From positions 44,333,167-44,397,166 of the forward strand of contig JAMXBB010000008.1 in NCBI GenBank assembly GCA_024138015.1: DNA of 64,000 nt. Reading direction: 5' to 3'. Both the position numbers and the translations under genes were made by a program. The notes beneath the pieces were generated by a model. That model made no database searches and was not told the DNA's origin. It was given only the letters and a program-made list of their open reading frames with translations. Each line of letters begins with the position of its first letter. Within the stretch, counting starts at the first letter, position 1. Shown piece after piece: positions 55,232 through 64,000 of this stretch. The stretch is from Lumnitzera littorea. Lineage: Eukaryota > Streptophyta > Magnoliopsida > Myrtales > Combretaceae.

Positions 55232-58034
55232 TGTAAAAAAAAAAAAAAAAGAAGAAGAAGAAGAAGAAAATTAGGGTTTTTTGGTGAAAAACCCTAATTT
55301 AGCTACTAGTACACGAATTTTCTGAAAATAAATTTTCATAAAATATTTAGCTAGAAAACTAAGCTTAAAGATTAACCTATTAAGATAAAAGTAACCAAGT
55401 AGAAATTAGAAAAAATTAACTAATGGGCCTTGATTTTTATTATTTTTCTGAAAAATGCAAAAATGACAAAAAGATAAGAAATGCATTAAAAATAATTTTT
55501 TATGGTTTTTCATTATGAATTTTTCTAAAAAAGCAAAATGTTTTTAATTCTTTAATGGTTGTATCGAAGGTGCCTATGTATTCATTAGTTAAGATCAAAC
55601 TGACGTAGTTCTATTCTTTTAGAAAACTTTAGCATGTTAGTTCTTCTTACTTTTGAAAATAGGTCATATTTACATTTTTATTCATTTATTTTTATTTAAG
55701 GAGAATCCTACGGAACCTTAATTTTTATTCCCAAATTTTGGAAAACCATAAAAAACCTATTTCTTAAAAAAAAAAACAGAAAAATTAAGATTTTTATTTT
55801 ATGAAAAAAAAAAACCAACCAAGTGACAAAACATTTTTTTTATCTTGAAAAAAAATCAAAAAATCCTTTTTTTTAAAAAAAAAATGCTTTGTATAAAAAT
55901 GCAATTTTGGTGAAAATATGCAAAATTTAACAAAATGCAATTTTTTTTAAATAAAAATGTAAATTTTGATAAAAAGGTGATTTTTTCCTAAAAGTATGCA
56001 ATTTTCATTCAAAATATGCAATTGTCATTCTAAATATGCCAAAAAAAAAATGCAATTCCTATAATAAACATGCTAAATATGTGATAGTCGATAAATACGT
56101 AGAAAATGTGCCATGCTACCAACCAATGAGAATTAACACATGACCTGCAAAAGACCTATGTTAATGTGATTCCATATAACTAATCATGCAAACCACGTAT
56201 AAAACACTAATATCATAGACTAATAATATGCATATAGTAAAACAAAGAAATAAAACAATAATAAAAATGAATAAAACAAACAAATAAATAAATAAAACTA
56301 CAACTAATGCTAAAAATTAAAAAAAAAATTACATAAAGAATAAACTAAGTTAGTAGGTATTGAAAATAACAACTTTTAGCATTTTCATAAAATATTAAAA
56401 CTACCTAAACTAAAAATAATTAATTAACACAAGAAAAAAAAAACCCACCTACTATTAGTGAATGCAGATCAGATCTGGTCTAGAAGATGCTCGCGAGTAA
56501 GACTTCGAGTCACAGGTCGAATCTCCTTCTTTCTCTTACTTCTTTTCTTCTTTTTCTTCTTCCTTCACTAAGTCACTACTTAACTACGCATGATGACTTT
56601 TAATCACCGAAATGAGTGGGAAATTATACTTTCATGTAAAATTTATTGACAAAAATAAGATTGGGACAAGTACCTCATGTTTTAATGGTTGTTTGGGCGG
56701 TTTTCAAAAAAGAGTAGTGGCGGTAGATTTCGTGAAATGTGTATGGGATCAATTTTGGTTGATGTTAAGGTGGTTCTTAAGATTTTTGGGTGCTAGGAAT
56801 CAGTTGGTGGGGTAAGCTTTTGATGGTGAGGTTGTTTTGGTGGTGTTTTGAAGGGGATGTCATATGGTAGTTGGGGTTTCGTTGGTAATGGAGCTAAGAG
56901 GCATGACCAAGTTTAAGATTGGTCTTGTTTTGAAGTTTAAGTGATGTAAAGAATGGTAATATGGTTATGGTGTGTAGCAATGGTGTGTGTATAATCATGT
57001 AAGAGTAACATCGGCAATGGAAGGTGGTAGAGCTTGGTGGTGTGTGTTTTTGGTGTTGTTTAAAGGTCTAGAAGTATGTTTTGTTCTTGAGTTGTTCTTA
57101 TAGTTTTTTTTTTTAACTTGAATCGCGTCAAACCCGAATTGAATCTTCCATGGCTAAAGTTAGGGTTATGTTGATTTTTCTAAATCTTATTTAGATGGGT
57201 TTTTATGTGAATCTTTGATAATTTGTGAGTTTTATCAATGATTTTTACATGATTTTTCAAAATCACAACAAAAATCTCAAGATTTAGCCTAATCTAGTTG
57301 TTGGCATGTGTTCTAGATGTTTTGAAAATTTCCTTCCACTTCCCTTATTTTCTTGGCACTAGGAAAAAGGAGAAAAAAAAAAATTTATGTCATGTGCGTA
57401 ACCCATGACAATGCATACAATCCTCTACGCCTACTATATGGTTTGAACCTATGACCTCTTGTGATGCATTCTTGTGCATTTAAAATACACTTAAGCTTTC
57501 CAAAGTAGGGCCAACTTTTGTTTTATTTTTCAAACTTAAGCCCAATTCATCCTAACTTATCCTAAAATGATCTAAACACATTTAAATAGCCCAAAATATA
57601 CATGCTAAATATTTTCTAACACAAATTTAATTTAATAAATTCTAAGCCTTATTTTTCATCCAATTAAAATTATTCAAATTTTAAATTGAACAAAGTCCAC
57701 TTATATGAGTTCAAATTTTTACTAGACTTTTTTCAAAAAAATATTTTTGAATAAAACCCAATTTTTCAAAAACTCTGAATTTACTAAATTGCATGTATAT
57801 TTTCAAACATTATGTGATTCGACCTTGAATGACTAATTGACTTAACTCAGACACTTTGTAATTTTTTTCATATTTTAATTTTTTTTGCCTTTTTTTCTCA
57901 AATTTTCAATTTGTTATAGATTTTTCTCAATTTTTCCATTTTTTGGATTTTTCTTAATTTTTTAATTTTTTTTGTAAACTTGGCTAAAAAATAAAAATTA
58001 AAATAAAAGGGTAACAAAAATAAGGGTATTAATA
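55232..58034 (-). mobile_element. Second 2.8 kb Tat-like LTR, minus strand
   Basis: On minus it starts TATTAATACCCTTATTTTTG at 58,034 (usual TG start now TA) and ends near TTTTTACA at 55,232. A TATA-like ACTATAAGAAC lies at about 57,096-57,106. Length (2,803 bp), orientation and composition order match the block at 1,109-3,915 (2,807 bp). A purine-rich tract lies just upstream and a PBS-like site just downstream, so both neighbours look like internal sequence of such an element. An A tract plus (GAA)n is at 55,235-55,268. Confidence 0.5.
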
Positions 58035-58046
58035 GCTGCTCCTCTT
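58035..58046 (-). other. Polypurine tract next to LTR
   Basis: Minus strand AAAGAGGAGCAG directly before the LTR start; typical of the plus-strand primer site of Tat-type elements. Confidence 0.5.
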
Positions 58047-58079
58047 TATAGTGAATTTTGAGTAAAACTCACTATAAAG
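58044..58079. repeat. Long near-perfect hairpin
   Basis: CTTTATAGTGA at 58,044 pairs with TCACTATAAAG at 58,069, then after one mismatch TTTT pairs with AAAA around the loop GAGT: 11 plus 4 paired bases in 36. It overlaps the purine tract just outside the LTR. Confidence 0.85.
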
Positions 58080-58099
58080 ACAAAATGACATGCCTATTT

Positions 58100-58665
58100 T
58101 TACCTAGTCATAGCTTGAATTGGCAAGGTAAGGAGATCTTTAACTCTAAAGGTCAAATAAGAAGGTCTTAGCTTGAAAGGGTTAGATAAAGGACTCTAGC
58201 TTAAAAGGTCAAATAAATAGGTTCATAGCTTGGATTAGCAGGTATTCTTAAGAGGATAGCTCTCTTAAGAATCTAAAGACAACCTCAACTTGGATTAGCA
58301 GGTATCCCAAAGAGGACAAATCTCTTTAAGGATCTAAAGGAAAACAACCTCGGTTTGAACTAGCGAATATCCTTAAGAGGACAAATCTCTTTAAGGATCA
58401 GTTACTCAAAAGGGATAGCACTCTCATGAGCATGCAATCTGACAAAAGATAGGATGATGCTCTTATGAGAAAGCAATCCTAGAAAGGAAAGGATAAGATA
58501 GTGTTCTTTAGAGCAAATGGTTCTAGAAAGGATTGGATGGCTCTCTAATGAGTAGACAATCCAAGAAAGATTAGAATAGTGCTTTATTGAGTAGGCGATC
58601 TAAGATTACATTAAGTAATTGATAGCGCCCTAAAGGGCAAGCGACCTAAGAATTTCAAGGACTTA
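58100..58665. repeat. Degenerate tandem-repeat array, two unit types
   Basis: From about 58,210 to 58,400: three units of 65-75 bp with CTTGGATTAGCAGGTAT and AAGAGGA(C/T)A(A/G)(A/C)TCTCTTAA. From about 58,400 to 58,640: four to five units of 45-50 bp with GATAGTGCTCT, TGAG and GCAATC(C/T)(A/T)AGAAAGGA. In 58,100-58,210 shorter AGCTTGAA...GGTCAAATAA units occur. The position, next to the purine tract and LTR, is where Tat/Ogre elements carry variable tandem repeats in their 3' untranslated region. Confidence 0.7.
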
Positions 58666-61000
58666 AGATAAATTTTGACAAATTGATCTAGACTTGAGCT
58701 TAATGGATTTTGATGACTTTTTGAAAATTTTAGCTTTTTTAGGAAATCTCTCTTGACAACTTTAGAAAGTTATTCATGTCTCTTCTAAAATTTGGGGTAT
58801 GCATAAAGCTTTTATTCTTTTTTTAAAAAAAATGCATTCCTTATGGTAGAAAATAGCATTACTAATAAGTAATGGAATCCATAGGCTTTGAAGATCACAT
58901 ATAAGTGGTAGGATTGCCCTACTAGCCAATAATCACCGATTCTTTCAATTTTGTTTCTTAGAGCATATGTCATGATTTCTAAACTTTCTAAAAGCACTAA
59001 TTTCAAGCTTAGGTATAAATGACCATTTATGATCTTAAGAAAGCACTCAACTATTCTTTGATTTTCTACAAAGGGAATAAGTATCATTACTTAAAATGTT
59101 TAGTCCAAGAGGACTTCATCACAACTCTCATAGGCTTGTTTTCACTCTAAGCATCAACTCTAAAAATTGTAGTCTATCTTGTAAATGGTACATTTTAGTC
59201 AATCAATTAAGTCTTTTTTTAGCTCACAATTTAAGGCTTTTAGTTAATGGTTTAAGCAATGGGATATCATTGCTGCAGTCAATTTAAAAGAAATCATATA
59301 TACTCTATCATAAGTTTATAAGTCAAGAACCTTAAGGAAAAACTAAACATAGGATTGCCTCAGTTTCATGCGAAATGTTGCTCAAGATAAGTGCATTTCT
59401 TTGGTTAAAAGAGCTTCATTGGGGTGGTATAGTTGATGGGACCATAAAATTAAGGCTTTGCTTTCGATTGGAGAATTTGATGCATCTAGCCTTTGAATGC
59501 CTTTAGAAACTCATGGGTTTTCATCTTGAGATTTCACTAGAAATTCAAACCTTCAGCTTATTAGAAATTTGGCTCATCATTAGAAATGATCACCTTGTTC
59601 ACTTTCATTTCTTCTTCTTTTCATTTCCTCTTTCTCTTTTTTTTCCTTTCTTTTTTTTTTTTTTTTTTTTTGTCAAGGTGATCACTCTTCATAGTTCTAA
59701 GTTTTCATTTTACAAGATGTAAGGCCTTAAAACCATGAGTTTAGAGTATATAAACTTGATAAAGTGTATATAAGCCAAGAGTGTTTAGAAAATCCATAAG
59801 CTTGAGTGAAATGCATATGGTTTGATATTCTTCTTTATTCTAAAGAAATTGGATTATCTATGGTAATTATTTCTCATGAATTGGTGCAATTGAAGCAAGC
59901 ATAAGTTAGTCTACTCCTTTTCTCCAAATTAATGACTTGCCCCAATATAGGGTAGTTCTTGATAGGGTTAATTTAAAAAAAAATCCCCAAAAGACCCAAA
60001 TGGGTTTATAAGGAATAATTGCATTTTGGGACAACAAAGTAAAATCCTAACATCATTTTGACACATGTACCAAATTCAAGACGAACCTCCTTTAAGGAAT
60101 GATCCCAAGTACTCACATTGTGTCACTCAACTCTCATGTATTTAAGATTAGTGTTTGTGATATAATTTGCCTCTTTTCATCCTAAACTTTTCAAATAATG
60201 TGTTACTATTACCTTATGTAGAAAATTTAAGATCTTCTTAACTTCATTTGCCCCATTTATTACTTCTAACTCTAGCTCATTAGGCTTATTAGTGGGATAA
60301 TTCATAGTGGATACAAGCTTGTGTTTGGTTTCAGGGTTAAAGTAAGTAGTTTTTTTTTTTTTTGTGGTATTTTATTTGGGACCTCTTAAGCTTAGAAAGG
60401 GTTAGTGTAGGTGGGCAAAACCCTAAGTGAATTCAATTAGCCATGTGTTTAGGTTTTTTCTAGCTTAAAGTGGGTTAAAATAGGTGAGATGGTCTAGTGT
60501 CTTTATATAAGCTTTTATGGCTTAGGCTTTTGAAAAGGTTTAGCAGTATGCTTCTTGATTTTTTTTTTTTTTTTAGGATGGGTGGATAGGTATCGTCTCC
60601 ACTATTTTTAAGGATATTGCCCCTCATATTGAGTCTTATCTCATAGGTTACCAAGGACTCCAGGTTTACAATGAGTAACCATTAGATCTTAGGCCAAGTT
60701 AGCCTACTTAGATGCAATCTTCGAGTGCTTTATGAAATTCCTCACTTGTTAGCAATGCCTCCTTTTTTATAAATTTCTTTTTCTTTTTATGGGATAAAAT
60801 TTTTGAAAACCCTAATTAATGGGAGTCAAAAACCAACTTATGTTATAGATAAAATAAATAAATAACATCTCTTAAAGAACTAAAGAAGTTTATTGTAAAG
60901 ATGGGATGATAAAGACAGAATTGTAAAGACAACAGCAATAATCAAATTGATTGATAACAATTTAAGTGATTATTTTACAAAATGTGATGCTAGAAAGGGC
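58666..61000 (-). other. Non-coding, probably internal region of the Tat-like element
   Basis: No protein domain recognised in any frame. Long T tracts occur at 59,648-59,671, 60,349-60,363 and 60,559-60,574. The orientation is inferred from the LTR and purine tract at 58,034. It may be the non-coding interior of a non-autonomous element. Confidence 0.3.
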
Positions 61001-64000
61001 TAAACTAAGGGTAATAGTTAAAGAGAAACAATCATTTATAAATCATACAACTTTTTTTTTTTTTTTTTTTTGGAAACCTCTTTCTCTTTTTTTTTTTTTA
61101 ACTCCTTATTGAAAATCAGTGCTTATTTTATCTTAAAGACAACTTATACTAATATTAACAAATCTAGACTTATTACATAGATAAAAGGTTAAAGAAAATG
61201 GGAACAATAGGTTTGACAATTGAAGACAAAAGAAGGCAATTATATTACAAGGATGACATGGAGGGATGGAAATTTCTTCCTATGAAAAAACTTATTTAAA
61301 AATGACAACTTGGAAGAGGATGACCTAAGGGTGAGACTCATGGAGAAAACTTTATCAGAACTGTCACAACCTAATAGGTCAATAGATTTTACTACAAAGG
61401 TCATAAAGGATGAAAGCTTAAGTATCTACAAAGTTATTGAAATATTTTACAAATGGAAACTTGAAGTTAAAATCCTTTATATATATATATATATATATAT
61501 CTTGTTATTTCATAATAGGATAGTATATGAAGAGCATTGCAATAGAAAGTGACTAAGGAAAAATTACTATGAAAGTCATGAAATACTTTGTTTTCTGAAC
61601 TTTTTTCTTTTTTTTTTTCTGTTTATTGGAAAACGTTGAAAAAAACAAATGACAACTCCATAATAATCTTTACCTTAGTTAATTTCCATAGTTGCATGCC
61701 CTAGAAAAATTTACAAGCTAATACTGAGGATTTCTTCTTTTTTTTTTTATTATAAACATATATAAATCATAGTATAAACTTTCAACTAACGAATAATCAT
61801 GAAAAATAATTACAAACAAACCATAACTACATGAATGGTGTACATAATAGAACACATGATATGATAATTTTTTTATCATTAAAAATTGTTAGGATTTATA
61901 ACTTTATTAACATTTCATGGTTACCCTAATCAAGCTAAAAACAAGTTGAGCCCTTATGAGAATACTATAAAAAAAAAAAATTGATTATAAGAAAACTTAT
62001 GTGAAAAAACTACTTTATACATAAAAATTTTGTTTTTCCTTTTATTACATGATGATGGTACATGAAAATAATTTAGTATGGTTATGATATAAATAAAAAT
62101 TGACTAAGTTACAATAATTTATTATATTATTTAAAAAAATGCGAACTATTATTTATTTGTTAATCCATCATTATGAATGTAATAGGTTGGGCTCTATAGG
62201 TTCTCAAGTTTTATGACCTTATACATTCTTAGAGAAAAGAGTCATGAACCATATCAAAGCAAAAGTAGGCTCACCTATCATCGCTAAGCGAGAGTAAAGA
62301 ACCCTGCTACATAAGGGTTACACAATGGCAACCTATCCTAGGGTCCTAAGATGGCTCAAGTCAAGCCATATCTAAGCACACACATGGTACATTAAAAAAA
62401 AAAAATCCCCTATAAAACCCCTTAGAAGGCTTGGCCATTGGGCCAAGTTCTCTCTTTATGTGAGACTTCAATCTTCCACCAACTATCAAGAACTCGAAAT
62501 GGTGGCACATTCTTATTAAATATTGAACTTAAGAAAATATGATTATGAAGTGATGAAACAAGCAGTTGTAAATAACATGAGTTCCAAATATCATCACATA
62601 AAGCAATCATAATTGCTCAAAATTGGTAAATGTAGTGTTCTAGAAAATATTCTTGGAATTTAATGAATTTTTACTATAAGATCACAAAAGTTAAAAGATA
62701 TACCTTAGCAAGGTCTATTTTATAAAATAAAGTAGGAAAAATATTGAATTTAATAAAAAAGTAATTTTTCCAATTGTCATTGTCTTTATCGTAAACCTAA
62801 AACATAAGACTCTAAAAATAAAATTTCTTAACCTATAAAAAAATAATAATTTAAAGTAAAGCAAAAGAGAAACAATTATATGACATTAAATTTTTATGCG
62901 TATACCTAAAATAGGAAAATAATAGTAGGTAATATAAATATATGCATAACTTAATAGTTCTATTTAAGAAAAATAACGAGATCCATTAGAAAAGTGATAA
63001 TTTAGACATATAGAGTGAATTTAACAGTAGCAAATTCACTTATTCCAAACATGGCAAGAGTGAAGCAACATAGACACTTTGTGAGATTGGAAAGGAACAC
63101 AATATCTTTCCTAACTCACATAAGCAAACCTACACTTTAGAAATGGAGTTTAGACAATCTACAACTTAGGAAACTTCTAGGAACTTAGACTAACTCAAGA
63201 GAAAGCTACAAAGAAATTGTAGGAAAACTATGATGTAGATTTGAGTATACGCGAGATTGAGGATATACACGCGAATAGTCATGCAACCATCCCTATGGCC
63301 TGAAGGAACACCCCTAGATAAGCTCATGGATTCTATTAAGTGTTTGGTTTTTCAAATTTTCTTCTCTAAAATTATAAAAATAGTAAACAAAGTCTAAAAA
63401 TTATGAAACTTGATTTTCTTAAGTATTTTTACATGTGGATTCCAAATATTAAACCATATTTTTAAGATTCAAAGCGGAAATATGATCTCCTTAAGAAATG
63501 TTGTCAAAAAACGAATGTTGCAATAAAATTTAAAAAATAACAAATGATGTTGTTTTAACTTGGATTTTTGTATATAAGTTCCTCAAAGGATCTGTTTTAA
63601 TGTGCTATAAGTATTTTTGAAAAACTATGAATTTAGATATTAGGTATTTTCAGTTTCACATGGAATAAGGAGTTAGAAGTGTAGAAAATTAATGTTTCTT
63701 AAGGTAATTTGGTTTGCATGTGTAAGATCTTGGTTGTAAATGAGTTTAGGATGCTAAATTATTTTGTTGGAGTGTAGAAACAAGGGGTGTGAATGCTGGA
63801 CTTTGGTGATTTGATGATTTAAAAAATGTTTGGTGCAATTCAGAACATGAGTCAGAATATATAGCAGAAGAGAATGTAAAAAATTGGTTATGTATAGGAC
63901 ATATGTTAGAAGTTGATGTAGGGGTTGATTGATCTCCAAATACGTACATGTGTTTTCATAATAATTCTTTATGTCCTTTAAGCATGTTTAGCGATATGGT
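61001..64000. other. AT-rich DNA with no recognisable gene
   Basis: ORFs are short and unlike known proteins. A T tract is at 61,050-61,070 and (TA)n at 61,478-61,500. The minus-strand ORFs near 62,422 and 63,746 show no known motif. Confidence 0.4.

Noticed and set aside
57430..57460. tRNA-like motif GGTTTGAACC (also GATTTGAACCC near 3,550)
   Set aside because: Only the T-loop-like part is present; no acceptor stem or anticodon arm can be folded around either. Such motifs are common inside plant LTRs.
58100..58665. CRISPR-like array
   Set aside because: Repeats are degenerate, units contact each other without unique spacers of equal size, and the genome is a plant's.
58812..59087. 91-codon minus ORF
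   Set aside because: No motif, composition like the surrounding AT-rich DNA, and no support from neighbours.
59513..59722. 69-codon ORF with a Phe-rich tail
   Set aside because: The tail is simply the translated T tract at 59,640-59,671.

Overview
This is a piece of a plant nuclear genome. It is AT-rich and contains plant-type Ty3/gypsy, LINE, hAT and Mutator-like elements. Introns are short GT-AG type and there is no bacterial-style gene packing. The species cannot be fixed from the sequence. The elements are old: nearly every reading frame is broken by stops and frameshifts, and many lost catalytic residues are G-to-A (coding strand) changes, as expected of long-methylated, silenced DNA.

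Only one gene looks intact: a two-exon gene on the minus strand (31,028 to 27,923) encoding a 143-residue protein with a Cys/His pattern like a zinc-binding CHORD domain. Everything else recognisable is mobile DNA.

Layout: 1-660, end of a gypsy gag with two zinc knuckles. 1,109-3,915, a 2.8 kb LTR on the minus strand. 5,590-14,838, a Tat-lineage gypsy element (gag, protease, RT, integrase) with a degenerate antisense ORF after pol. 14,839-18,792, a hAT transposon inside it. 18,801-19,409, an LTR end related to the one at 5,640-5,837. 19,571-26,375, a Mutator-like element (MULE) with inverted termini, subterminal repeats, a decayed MURA-type transposase and a second, intron-containing gene for a plant mobile domain (PMD) protein with an internal tandem duplication. 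27,923-31,084, the intact gene. 31,705-32,332, a small hAT-like element. 33,600-35,370 and 42,839-43,650, two parts of one L1-type LINE, separated by a solo LTR (minus, 35,376-36,268) and a nearly full-length gypsy element (plus, 36,465-42,833, with both LTRs, PBS, PPT and a target-site duplication). 43,652-44,373, another LTR-like block. 46,040-46,367 and 52,771-53,098, a diverged direct repeat. 46,646-49,953, a probable 3.3 kb LTR on the minus strand. 55,204-58,680, a second 2.8 kb LTR resembling the one at 1,109-3,915, with a PBS-like site, a purine tract, a long hairpin and a tandem-repeat 3' region. 58,680-64,000 is AT-rich with no recognisable gene.

The genes do not form a pathway. The window is a nested graveyard of transposons around one small conserved gene. 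The points most worth following are that gene's CHORD-like pattern, the MULE with its own PMD gene, the LINE split by nested LTR elements with a head-to-head LTR pair, and the Tat element with an antisense ORF.
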